Assembly (NCBI GenBank): GCA_028287305.1
Contig: JAQBPX010000029.1
Coordinates: 117,662 to 181,661 of the forward strand
DNA: 64,000 nucleotides
Reading direction: 5' to 3'
From: Gemmatimonadota bacterium
Lineage (GTDB): Bacteria > Gemmatimonadota > Gemmatimonadetes > Gemmatimonadales > Gemmatimonadaceae
Position 1 is the stretch's first letter. Every line of letters starts with the position of its first letter. Shown here one piece after another: positions 7,873-15,096 of the stretch. The position numbers and the translations under genes were made by a program. Under the pieces are notes generated by a model, which was not told where the DNA came from, made no database searches, and was given only the letters and a program-made list of their open reading frames with translations.

Positions 7873-8496
7873 TCACTTCACCTCGAACCCGACGTTGGTC
7901 CCTCCCCGCGACGTGGGCCTCAGGAAGAAGTTGGCGTAGCGCCCATTGTGGTGAATGCGCACGATGTGCAGCGTCGCGATGCCGCCATAGATCAGCGTGA
8001 GCTGCGTCTTGTTCAGCGACGACAGCCGCGCGATGAAGTCGATGTCGCTCACCTTCCCCGAGCGGCCGAGCGTCACGTAGAAGAGCTGCGTCGCGATGCC
8101 GCCGGCCAGCACGCCGCGCTCGAACGGGCTCGACGTTTTGTGCGGCACGTCGAGGATCACCTCGTCCAGCACCGACTGCGCCACGAGCCCCGCGCTCGAG
8201 AAGAGCAGCTGCTTGTGCGGGTCCGCGGCGTCGTCGATCCCCGAGTAGATCGTGGGGCGCAGCCGGTTGAACCCGAAGCTCGGCCTCGCGCCCACCAGGT
8301 AGCTGGTGGCCACGTGCCCGCCCTCGTGCACCAGGATGCTCGTGGCGAACCCCGCGGCGAAGTGGTGCCAGTAGCCGCGCAGCTGGGGGCGCGGTCGCGC
8401 CTGCGCGCCCGCCGGGAACGCGGACACCAGGAGCAGCGCCGCGACGGCGGCGACTCCGGCAAGGGCAGCGCGGGCGGTACGGAGGCGACGCGTCAT
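7873..8496 (-). CDS. Putative membrane-associated metalloprotease-like protein with HExxH motif
   Basis: 207 residues with a signal peptide or membrane helix ending A-G-A-Q, then H57-E-G-G-H61 followed by VATSYLVGARP. HExxH with a nearby G-A-R-P loop recalls site-2-protease (M50) enzymes, but the NPDG/LDG third-ligand motif is not visible and only a few weak hydrophobic segments follow (LLFSSAGLVAQSVLD, GVLAGGIATQLFY). It may be a minimal membrane zinc peptidase, or a structural protein that only resembles one. Conserved neighbours are not informative: the next gene downstream is convergent and the upstream gene divergent. Confidence 0.5.
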   Translation of the reverse strand: MTRRLRTARAALAGVAAVAALLLVSAFPAGAQARPRPQLRGYWHHFAAGFATSILVHEGGHVATSYLVGARPSFGFNRLRPTIYSGIDDAADPHKQLLFSSAGLVAQSVLDEVILDVPHKTSSPFERGVLAGGIATQLFYVTLGRSGKVSDIDFIARLSSLNKTQLTLIYGGIATLHIVRIHHNGRYANFFLRPTSRGGTNVGFEVK

Positions 8497-8602
8497 GCAG
8501 GATGGGCCATGGCAGGGGAAACGTGCAGGGCGGCACCCCGCACGGTATGTTCGTCACAACCTTCAGGCGTCGCCCAGCAGGCGGCGCGGGATCCAGGACT
8601 AC

Positions 8603-8902
8603 ATGCGCAGCAAGCTCTCAGACGTCGAGATCCAGCGTGCCCTCGGCGGACTGGCAGGATGGGCCCGGCGGGGCGACGTGCTCACGAAGACGTTCACCTT
8701 TGCAACGTTCGCCGCCGGCATTTCGTTCGTGAACGCGGTGGCCGGCAAGGCAGATGCAGCCGATCATCATCCCGACATCGACATCCGCTACACCAAGGTC
8801 ACCTGTGCGCTCAGCACGCACGACGCGGGCGGCATCACGCAGGCCGACCTGGACCTGGCGCAGGTGATCGAGGGGTTGTCGGGCGCCACCCGGGAGGGAT
8901 AG
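8603..8902 (+). CDS. 4a-hydroxytetrahydrobiopterin dehydratase (pterin-4a-carbinolamine dehydratase)
   Basis: 99 residues, the usual length for the PCD/DCoH family. The active-site signature D-H55-H56-P-D-I-D, followed by YTKVTCALSTHDAGGIT with H73-D74, is complete. The enzyme dehydrates 4a-hydroxytetrahydropterin to recycle the pterin cofactor of aromatic amino-acid hydroxylases; in bacteria lacking those it may serve molybdopterin metabolism. The ATG at 8603 gives the standard N-terminus (K-L-S-D-x-E-I); the frame is open upstream but without similarity. No hydroxylase gene lies in the window. A Mo-cofactor-type operon lies far downstream (31294-33112), and a link is only speculation. Confidence 0.9.
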   Translation: MRSKLSDVEIQRALGGLAGWARRGDVLTKTFTFATFAAGISFVNAVAGKADAADHHPDIDIRYTKVTCALSTHDAGGITQADLDLAQVIEGLSGATREG

Positions 8903-8926
8903 GCGGCGCCGCTGCAGTATAGCGAA

Positions 8927-10522
8927 TCAGCGCCGCGCGGTCGACGGAACGGTCGACGGCATGGTCGACGGGAGGCGCGATGACCGCGCCGGCCCCCACG
9001 CGCGACCGTCGCTGAAGCGCGCCAGCTCGACGAGACCCAGCAGCCGCGCGAGCGAATCCGGCCGCACCACTCCCGGGCTCGGCGCATCGAAGCCGAGGAT
9101 CACGCCATGGCGCCGGGCGAGCGTGTCGGAAAAGGCGCGCAGCACGTGTGCGTCGTAGGTCTCCGGCAGCTCGCGCAGCGGGCGCCCGACGTGGAAGTAG
9201 CCCACCACCGGCCAGTTGGAGAACAGCGCCGCGTCGCGCGCCTCGGTGCGCGCCCAGTCGATGAGCGGCGAGCGACGCCACTGGTCGCTCGCGAAGTCCG
9301 AGCCGTACTCGGCGGTCCACTCGATGTCGTCGCGCACGCGCGCGAACGCCGCGGCGCTCCACGCGACCAGGATTGCGGTGAGTGCGACGCGCGCCAGCAG
9401 CCCGCGTCGCGAGCCCTCCTGCGCCATCCACCAGCGCGCGCCCGCGATCACCACCGCGGCGATCACGAGCACCATCAGCGGCGCGAGGAGGCGCTCGTCG
9501 AGGGGAATGTCGGGATCGGCGAGCAGCCGTGATGCGAACAGCACCGCCACGTACGTGGACGCGAGCGTCGCGAGCGCTGCGAGCGTCCGCATGGCGATCA
9601 CGTCGCGCGCGGCGCCGTTGCGGGCGCCGGTGAGCAGCAGGCGCGTGCCGCGCACGAGCACGGCGACGAGCACGATCAGCGCGCCCGTCGCGATCCACCC
9701 GGCGAAGGGAAGCGGGTCACCCGAGGGCGCGAGCCACTCGACGATCGTGCTGCGGCCGAGCGCGAGGGTGGGCCCCAGGTCCCCGTAGATGGCGAAGCTG
9801 CGAATGCTCTCCTCGGTGCGCGCGGTGTGCAGTGCCAGGGCCCACGCGCCCACCGCAACGAGCGTGGGCGCGCCCGCGATCACCGCGTTGCGCAGGCGCA
9901 TCACCAGCGTGCCCGGCTGCGCGAGCGCCCAGAGCGCGGCGGCCATTCCCGCGGCCACGCCGGCATAGCGCACCATCACGGCGGCGGCGGCGGCGAGCCC
10001 GGCCCACCACGGCTGCCTGGGGCCGCGCACCATCGCGAGCAGCAGCAGGGCGCAGCACGCGAGGAAGAGCGGCTCGCTGAGCACGGAGAGATGGACCGTG
10101 GTCATGGCGGGCGTGAGCGCGAGCAGCGCGCCGGAGACCAGCGAGGGCACGACGCCGGCGGCGTCGCCGACGAGGGTCATGAGGATGGCGAAGGTGAAGA
10201 AGGCGGCGAGCGCCTCCACCAGTCGCGCGGCCTGCGGCGCGGGAAGCCCGAGCGCGTGCGGCAGCGCGATGGCGCGCGGGAAGCCGGGGGGAAAGTGCGC
10301 GAGTCGCTGCGTGCTGTCGGGGGAGTCCCAGCGCGCGGTGGGCACGCGGAATCCCGAGCCCGCCGCCCACGACTCGGCGGCGCCCAGGTAGGAGGCGGCG
10401 TCGGGGTCGAGGCCGGGGCCGGGGGGCTCGGTGATGAGGATGACGCCGGCGAAGGCGACGCTGGCCGCGAGCACCGCGATGAGGCGCACGACGAAGGCGC
10501 TGGTGCGCCAGGATTCTGCCAC
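8927..10522 (-). CDS. Polytopic membrane protein, glycosyltransferase family 39-like
   Basis: About 531 residues with roughly ten membrane helices in the first 420 residues and a soluble C-terminal part containing FSNWPVVGYFHVGRPLRELP. An early acidic pair in the first loop (G-L-D-P-D-A-A-S-Y) followed by LAHFPPGFP and a multi-spanning body fits the GT39/ArnT-like C-type glycosyltransferases, which transfer sugars from polyprenyl phosphate outside the membrane. The start is uncertain. GTG at 10522 lies just before the first helix; the frame stays open to 10630, through the direct-repeat motif at 10535-10552, which argues for the later start. Acceptor unknown. Confidence 0.6.
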   Translation of the reverse strand: MAESWRTSAFVVRLIAVLAASVAFAGVILITEPPGPGLDPDAASYLGAAESWAAGSGFRVPTARWDSPDSTQRLAHFPPGFPRAIALPHALGLPAPQAARLVEALAAFFTFAILMTLVGDAAGVVPSLVSGALLALTPAMTTVHLSVLSEPLFLACCALLLLAMVRGPRQPWWAGLAAAAAVMVRYAGVAAGMAAALWALAQPGTLVMRLRNAVIAGAPTLVAVGAWALALHTARTEESIRSFAIYGDLGPTLALGRSTIVEWLAPSGDPLPFAGWIATGALIVLVAVLVRGTRLLLTGARNGAARDVIAMRTLAALATLASTYVAVLFASRLLADPDIPLDERLLAPLMVLVIAAVVIAGARWWMAQEGSRRGLLARVALTAILVAWSAAAFARVRDDIEWTAEYGSDFASDQWRRSPLIDWARTEARDAALFSNWPVVGYFHVGRPLRELPETYDAHVLRAFSDTLARRHGVILGFDAPSPGVVRPDSLARLLGLVELARFSDGRAWGPARSSRLPSTMPSTVPSTARR

Positions 10523-10534
10523 GCTTCTTGCGTT

Positions 10535-10552
10535 TTCGGTTTCTGTTCGGTA
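10535..10552. promoter_or_regulatory. Direct-repeat operator, candidate SOS/LexA box (copy 1)
   Basis: TTCGGT (10535-10540) and TTCGGTA (10546-10552) are separated so that the repeats start 11 bases apart, one helical turn. The same 18-bp pattern, 16 of 18 bases identical, occurs before imuA at 11917-11934. It lies in the divergent region between the glycosyltransferase gene and the radical SAM gene and abuts TAAATA, a possible -10 box. Direct-repeat LexA sites are known in alphaproteobacteria; assignment to LexA here is inference. Confidence 0.6.
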
Positions 10553-10628
10553 AATACGGATCCCCACGCTGTTGGTGGGCTCCTGTGGGTGTCGGTCCTG
10601 AAGTCGGTTTTTCCGAGGTTCCCGCAAC

Positions 10629-11834
10629 ATGCAGCAAGCTGCGCTGTTCGACGAGGGCGTGCTTCGCGCGCGAGTGCTTCCCCTGCTCGACGAGCAGAAG
10701 GATATCGCGTACCTGGGGCAGCGGGCGGGCAAGGTGCTCAATGCGCCCGAGGCCACCGGGATGGGGTTCTGGTCGATCAACCCGTACGTCGGCTGCGCGT
10801 TCGGCTGCACGTACTGCTACGCGCGGTATGCGCATCGCTACACGCTCGAGCGGGCGGCCGCCGCCAATCCGCAGCATGCGCTGCTCGCGAGCACGGTGCG
10901 CGACATGCCGCCGTGGCTCGCCTTCGAGCGGCGGATCTTCGTGAAGGAGAATGCGCCGGAGGTGCTGCGACGCACGCTGCGCCATGGGTCGGACAAGCAC
11001 CTGGCGCTCGTGCGCGGCGAGACGGTGGTGATCGGCACGGCCACGGATCCCTACCAGCCGGCGGAGCGTCGCTTCCGGCTCACGCGCGGCATCCTCGAGG
11101 CGCTGTCGGAACATCCCGGGCTCACGATCGGCATCATCACCAAGAGCCCGCTCGTCACGCGAGACGCCGAGCTGCTGCACCGGTTGATGCGGCACTCGAA
11201 GGTCACCGTGCACGTCTCGCTGATCACGGTGGACCGCGAGCTCGCGCGCCGCATCGAGCCGCGCGCGCCCACGCCGGAATCCCGGTTGCGCGCCATCGGC
11301 CGGCTGCGCGAATGGGGGATCGACGTCGGCGTGAACGTGATGCCGGTGCTGCCGGGGATCACCGACGGGCCGCGTGCGCTCGACGCGCTGGTGAAGGCCG
11401 TGACGGACGCGGGAGCGACGCACCTGAATGCCTGCGCGCTGCGGCTGCGCTCCACGGCGCGCGAGCGCTACCTGCCCTTCATCGAGCAGGAGTTTCCCGC
11501 GCTGGTCGAGCGTTATCGGGGGACGTATGGGCACTCGCACCAGGCGGGCGAGAAGTACCGGGAGGGATTGCAGGCGTGGTTTGCGCGCTCGTGCGAGCGT
11601 CACGGGATCGTGTACGGGCACCAGCATGGGGACGAGGAGGAGGCGGATGCGGGGGTGGTGCCGGTGGTGGCTGCGGAGCAGCTGGGGCTGGAACTGGGGG
11701 CAGGGGCGGGAGTGGCGTCGGCCGGTATTAGCGCCACCTTCAAGCCACGTTCGCGACAGAATCTGGGCAAGACCACGGGGAAGGCGCCGGAGCCGTTGAT
11801 TCGGGAGATACCGAGGAAGGCAGTGATGCAGTAG
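10629..11834 (+). CDS. Radical SAM protein of the spore photoproduct lyase-like (SplB/PA0069) family
   Basis: 401 residues. C56-A-F-G-C60-T-Y-C63 (CxxxCxxC) should hold the 4Fe-4S cluster. It is preceded by SINPYVG and followed by GTATDPYQPAER and TKSPLVTRD, all typical of the SPL-like group whose founding member repairs UV-induced spore photoproduct. The C-terminal 60 residues are low-complexity and basic, close to DNA-binding tails. It sits immediately before the imuA-imuB mutagenesis genes and shares their promoter motif, so a role in DNA-damage response is likely. Actual substrate unknown; not necessarily a true photoproduct lyase. Confidence 0.8.
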   Translation: MQQAALFDEGVLRARVLPLLDEQKDIAYLGQRAGKVLNAPEATGMGFWSINPYVGCAFGCTYCYARYAHRYTLERAAAANPQHALLASTVRDMPPWLAFERRIFVKENAPEVLRRTLRHGSDKHLALVRGETVVIGTATDPYQPAERRFRLTRGILEALSEHPGLTIGIITKSPLVTRDAELLHRLMRHSKVTVHVSLITVDRELARRIEPRAPTPESRLRAIGRLREWGIDVGVNVMPVLPGITDGPRALDALVKAVTDAGATHLNACALRLRSTARERYLPFIEQEFPALVERYRGTYGHSHQAGEKYREGLQAWFARSCERHGIVYGHQHGDEEEADAGVVPVVAAEQLGLELGAGAGVASAGISATFKPRSRQNLGKTTGKAPEPLIREIPRKAVMQ

Positions 11835-11916
11835 GGCAGTGAGGCAGTGAGGCAGGAAGGTCGGATGGCGGTGGTCACAAAGTTGACCTGCCTTGCCCTT
11901 TCCCACACCGCGAGAC

Positions 11917-11934
11917 TTCGGTATCTATTCGGTA
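11917..11934 (+). promoter_or_regulatory. Direct-repeat operator, candidate SOS/LexA box (copy 2, imuA promoter)
   Basis: TTCGGT (11917-11922), ATCTA, then TTCGGTA (11928-11934). It is the second copy of the motif at 10535-10552 and lies upstream of the imuA-imuB cassette, which is under LexA control in most bacteria that carry it. TATCTA inside the motif could be a -10 element, so bound repressor would block RNA polymerase. Confidence 0.65.
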
Positions 11935-11978
11935 GCCGTTGCAGTTCCGCAAACCCCAAACCGCACACCGTACACCCC

Positions 11979-12962
11979 TTGCCCTCTCCCGCCCTCTCCG
12001 CCCTCCGGAAGCTCCTCCCGGTCACCGCCCCGCCCCTCCCGACGCTCCCCACCGGCGTCGCGGGGCTCGACGGTACCCTGCTCGGGGGCGGCTTGCCGCG
12101 CGGCCGCATGACCGAGGTCATCGGGCTCCGCGGCTCGGGCAAGACGGGACTCATCGTCCACATCGCCACCGCCACCGTGGAGCGCGGCGAATGGGTCGCC
12201 TGGATCGACGCGACCCGCACCCTGTCACCACAGCTCTTCGCGACCCTCGAGGGTCGCGAAGAGCTCTGGGTCATCCGCCCCCGCGACGCGCGCCGCGCCG
12301 CCTGGTGCGCCGACATCCTCCTCCGCTCCGGCGCCTTCGGCCTCGTGGTCCTCGACGGTGCGCCCTCGCTGCCGCGCGCCATCTCCGTCCGCCTCAGCCG
12401 CCTCGCTCGCGAGAGTGGCGCGGCCCTCCTCCTCACCGCGGACGGCGACGCCCGCGCCACCCGGCTCGGCGGATCCGCGCGGTTGATAGTCCGAAGAGCG
12501 GGGGCACAGGAGCGCAGGGGCTGGGGAGCTGGGGAAGGGGAAGCAGGGGCGCAGGAGATCAGGGGCTGGGGAGGTGGGGAACGACGACACCAAGAGCGAC
12601 CACCGCAGTTCCCCCAGCTCCTCATGTCCCGAGTTCCCGAGCCCCCGCTCTTCTCCGTCGCCATCGAAAAGGGCGGCACCACCCCTCGTCCCGTGGAGGT
12701 CTCTCGTGCAGTCGCAGTGGCGCGTCGCCTGTGTTCGCATTCCGAGGTTCCCGATCGCCGCGGCGTGGAGAAGCGCGAGGCGAGGAGCGGGCGCGGGCGA
12801 CGTCGAGCAACTGCTGTTGCCCCTGTTGGGGCAACAGCAGGAGCACGGGAGCTCGGGGGCACGGGAGCTGGGGAACAGCGGCCGAAGTTCCCCCAGCTCC
12901 CCAGCTCCCGTGCCCCCGAGCCCCGGCGGCCGCTCCGCGGCCGCCTCGCTCCACTGGGATGA
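11979..12962 (+). CDS. imuA: ImuA, RecA-like partner of the mutagenic translesion polymerase
   Basis: About 327 residues. LPTGVAGLDGTLLGGGLPRG precedes a Walker A motif G49-L-R-G-S-G-K-T, and a Walker B-like FGLVVLDG follows; this is the RecA-like core of ImuA, which helps recruit DnaE2 with ImuB. The core breaks at SARLIVRR. A 159-bp palindromic low-complexity insert (12494-12652, residues about 172-225) follows, after which the expected C-terminal strand LFSVAIEKGGTTPRPVEVS resumes in frame. The frame then overlaps imuB by 257 bases. Start is uncertain: TTG 11979 is the first usable codon after the operator; no ribosome-binding site is visible. Confidence 0.75.
   Translation: MPSPALSALRKLLPVTAPPLPTLPTGVAGLDGTLLGGGLPRGRMTEVIGLRGSGKTGLIVHIATATVERGEWVAWIDATRTLSPQLFATLEGREELWVIRPRDARRAAWCADILLRSGAFGLVVLDGAPSLPRAISVRLSRLARESGAALLLTADGDARATRLGGSARLIVRRAGAQERRGWGAGEGEAGAQEIRGWGGGERRHQERPPQFPQLLMSRVPEPPLFSVAIEKGGTTPRPVEVSRAVAVARRLCSHSEVPDRRGVEKREARSGRGRRRATAVAPVGATAGARELGGTGAGEQRPKFPQLPSSRAPEPRRPLRGRLAPLG
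12494..12652 (+). repeat. Palindromic low-complexity element inserted in frame in imuA
   Basis: Terminal arms AAGAGCGGGGGC (12494-12505) and GCCCCCGCTCTT (12641-12652) are perfect inverted repeats. Between them lie purine-rich blocks built from GGGGCTGGGGAG units and their pyrimidine complements. The element is 159 bp, exactly 53 codons, so the imuA frame is kept. Confidence 0.7.
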
Positions 12963-14490
12963 CGAACCCATCGTCGCCTTCGAGGGCACCCGCCGCCGCA
13001 TCCGCGCCGTCTCCGCCGCCGCGGGGCGCGCCGGCATTCGCGCCGGGATGACCGTGCCCGAGGCCCGCGCCCGATGCGCCGGCCTCCACGCCCTTCCCTG
13101 GGACGACACCGCCCTCGACGTCGCCACCCTCGAGGCCACCGCCCAGCTCATCGGCGCCAGCCCACAGGTCACCCCCGTGCGCGGCGCGCCCGGCCTCTGG
13201 TGGGTGGGCGCCAGCGGCTTCGATGGACTGGGCGGCGAGCGCGCGCTCGCGCACGCACTGCTCCGCATCGCGAAGCGCTGGCATCCCCGCCCGCGCATCG
13301 CCATCGCCGACGCCTGCGTCACCGCGCGCGCCGCCACCTGGGCGGGCGCGTCGTTCTCCACCAGCGGCGACGAGCGATCGCTCATCCACGTCGTCCATCC
13401 CGGCGGCGACGCCGCCTATCTCGCCACCGCGCCGCTCGCCCTGCTCCCCATCGAGGAGGAGCTGCGCGAGACGCTCCGCGCACTCGGCCTGCGCGATTGC
13501 GGGGGCCTCGCACAACTCGAGGCGGGCGACGTCGAGCGACGCTGGGGCAGCGAGGGACTCGGCGCATGGCGGCTGTCGCGCGGCGAGGATGCGCGACGTC
13601 CCGTGCTCGCGCGAAAGGACGCCTGCCCCTCGGTGGACACGGAGCTCGCGACGCCGGCGCCCACCATGGAGCCCATCCTCTTCCTCGCGAAGGCGTCCAT
13701 CCAGCGGCTCGCCACGCTGCTCGCCTCGCAGGGGCGCGCGATCGCCGTGCTGGCGGTGACGCTCACCCTCGACGACGCCCGCGGCGCGCTCCCCAACGCG
13801 CCCGTGCACACGGTGACGCGCGAGCTGCGACTCCCGCGCCCCTCGGCGCGATGGGAAGTGCTGTTCGAGCGCTGTCGCGGGTTGCTCGCGGGATGGACGC
13901 TCACCGCGCCGGTGAGCGCGGTGTCCATCGCGGTGATCGCCGCCGCGCCGCTCAGCGGCGACCAGGGCGACCTGCTCGCGCCCACGTGGCGCGACCCCGC
14001 GGCCGTGGAGGCGGCGCTCGCGCGGCTGCGCGCGGAGCTCGGCCCCAACGTGGTGGTCAAGCCGGTGGTGCGCGACTCGTACGTGCCCGAGCGCGCCGGC
14101 GCCTGGATAGACGGCGTGGACAACGACGCGAGCACCGCGACGTATGCCGCGCACGAAGCGGCAGCCGGCAAGGCGAAGCGCGATCGCGCCCCGCTCGAGC
14201 CGCGCGAGGCGCCGGGTGGCAACTCGGCCGACGTGACGCCCGCGCTCCGGCTGCTGGAGCGCGCCGAGCTGGTGGACATGGAATGCGACGCCGACGTCCC
14301 GCGCCGCTTCACCTGGCGCGCGCGACCGCTCGCCGTGCAGCGCGCCAGTGGTCCCGAGCGGCTGTCGGGCGACTGGTGGGACCAGGGCTATCGCCGGGAC
14401 TACTGGCGCTGCGAGACGGAGCAGGGCGAGTTCATGGTCTACCTCGACCGCGCCGACGACGGATGGCGCGTGCAGGGGTGGTATGACTGA
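12706..14490 (+). CDS. imuB: ImuB, catalytically inactive Y-family polymerase homologue
   Basis: 594 residues. The GTG at 12706 has a perfect GGAGG six bases upstream (12695-12699) and gives the family N-terminus WRVACVRIPRFPIAAAW. The remaining Y-family features follow: RIRAVSAAAGRAGIRAGMTV, the GLWWVGASGFDGLGG segment in place of the palm acidic motif, a helix-hairpin-helix-like region (LRALGLRDCGGLAQLEAGDV) and a long little-finger and C-terminal beta-clamp region. The palm carboxylates needed for polymerisation are not seen, as in other ImuB proteins. Residues about 36-72 come from an inserted palindromic repeat (12811-12921). ImuB should bridge the clamp, ImuA and DnaE2. Confidence 0.82.
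   Translation: MQSQWRVACVRIPRFPIAAAWRSARRGAGAGDVEQLLLPLLGQQQEHGSSGARELGNSGRSSPSSPAPVPPSPGGRSAAASLHWDDEPIVAFEGTRRRIRAVSAAAGRAGIRAGMTVPEARARCAGLHALPWDDTALDVATLEATAQLIGASPQVTPVRGAPGLWWVGASGFDGLGGERALAHALLRIAKRWHPRPRIAIADACVTARAATWAGASFSTSGDERSLIHVVHPGGDAAYLATAPLALLPIEEELRETLRALGLRDCGGLAQLEAGDVERRWGSEGLGAWRLSRGEDARRPVLARKDACPSVDTELATPAPTMEPILFLAKASIQRLATLLASQGRAIAVLAVTLTLDDARGALPNAPVHTVTRELRLPRPSARWEVLFERCRGLLAGWTLTAPVSAVSIAVIAAAPLSGDQGDLLAPTWRDPAAVEAALARLRAELGPNVVVKPVVRDSYVPERAGAWIDGVDNDASTATYAAHEAAAGKAKRDRAPLEPREAPGGNSADVTPALRLLERAELVDMECDADVPRRFTWRARPLAVQRASGPERLSGDWWDQGYRRDYWRCETEQGEFMVYLDRADDGWRVQGWYD
12811..12921 (+). repeat. Two nested palindromes inserted in the N-terminal part of imuB
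   Basis: CTGCTGTTGCCCC (12811-12823) pairs perfectly with GGGGCAACAGCAG (12828-12840). Next to it a 24-base arm at 12851-12874 pairs perfectly with 12898-12921. Translation gives a Q-, S-, P- and G-rich segment absent from usual ImuB proteins. The sequence is of the same GGGGCACGGGAGCTGGGG type as the imuA insert. Confidence 0.7.
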
Positions 14491-14500
14491 ACTGCCAGTA

Positions 14501-14887
14501 TCAAAGTCCCTTCCCCTCGCGATCGCTGATCATGACCCACACCGTGCGCGACTTGCGCGAGTAGAACAGCCGCACGGTCACGTCGCGCGGGTCCTGCTTG
14601 AAGGCGAAGTGGAAGTGGAAGGTCGCGTCGAGCGCCTCGCGAATCACGCCCTCGCGAAAGCGGCCGTGGAATTCCTGCACGCGCGTGCACGGCGCCACCT
14701 CACTGAAGAAGTGCTTCCCCACCTGCTCGTGCTGCGGCAGCCGCGCCAGGCGCGATTCCACTGCATTGAATTGCAGGATGCGCCCCGTCTCGTCGAGCTG
14801 GATCATCCCGAACGGCAACCCGTCCAGCTCCTCCGCCGACAGGTCGTCGGCGCCGTGGATGAGCGCGGTCGCATGAGGATGGGACAT
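14501..14887 (-). CDS. Photoactive yellow protein (PYP)-like single PAS-domain protein
   Basis: 128 residues, close to the 125 of Halorhodospira PYP. From residue 21 it follows PYP almost without gaps: L-D-G-L, FGMIQLD, ILQFNAVE, VGKHFF and VAPCT, ending in a strand with W-V. The chromophore cysteine is conserved (C67, PYP C69), as is the buried glutamate (E44, PYP E46). Tyr42 is replaced by F40, and Thr50/Arg52 by A48/L50. It could bind p-coumarate by a thioester and sense blue light, but no tyrosine ammonia-lyase or ligase gene is in the window. It is convergent with imuB and divergent from dnaE2. The ATG at 14887 was preferred over an earlier frame start at 14938 because it restores PYP length. 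Confidence 0.8.
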   Translation of the reverse strand: MSHPHATALIHGADDLSAEELDGLPFGMIQLDETGRILQFNAVESRLARLPQHEQVGKHFFSEVAPCTRVQEFHGRFREGVIREALDATFHFHFAFKQDPRDVTVRLFYSRKSRTVWVMISDREGKGL

Positions 14888-14943
14888 GCGAGACGAACGC
14901 GCCGCGTGGTTGCGCGGTTCCAGCGCTGGCAAGAGCAACAGCT

Positions 14944-15048
14944 TGAGACACGGATTTCACTGGGCGTCGCTGCGCGACGCCAGCACGGGCACCACGCAGT
15001 ACCCGAGTCGCGCTGGCGCAAGCCAGCGCCAGTGAAATCCGTGTCTCA
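14944..15048. repeat. Intergenic repeat family A, copy 1
   Basis: Perfect 20-base terminal inverted repeats: TGAGACACGGATTTCACTGG (14944-14963) and its complement at 15029-15048. Inside are two more palindromes, GCGTCGCTGCGCGACGC and CGCTGGCGCAAGCCAGCG. It lies in the divergent space between the PYP-like gene and dnaE2, so it must overlap or neighbour both promoters. Related copies are at 25973-26126 and 38937-39086. Confidence 0.75.
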
Positions 15049-15096
15049 GGCAGTTGCCGTTGCTTTTGATGTTGTTGTTTCAGTGCAGCCCCCGCG

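Noticed and set aside
9717..11906. Long minus-strand open frame of 729 codons opposite the radical SAM gene, and similar long frames on both strands throughout
   Set aside because: They are antisense or frame-shifted shadows of clear genes in GC-rich DNA, rich in Arg, His, Pro and Ala with no family motif.
12494..12921. CRISPR array or insertion sequence at imuA/imuB
   Set aside because: Repeats are palindromic and irregular, without spacers of even length, and there is no transposase.
12962..13051. A separate gene after imuA in the frame ending at 13051
   Set aside because: Its sequence is the other reading frame of imuB and has no ribosome-binding site.
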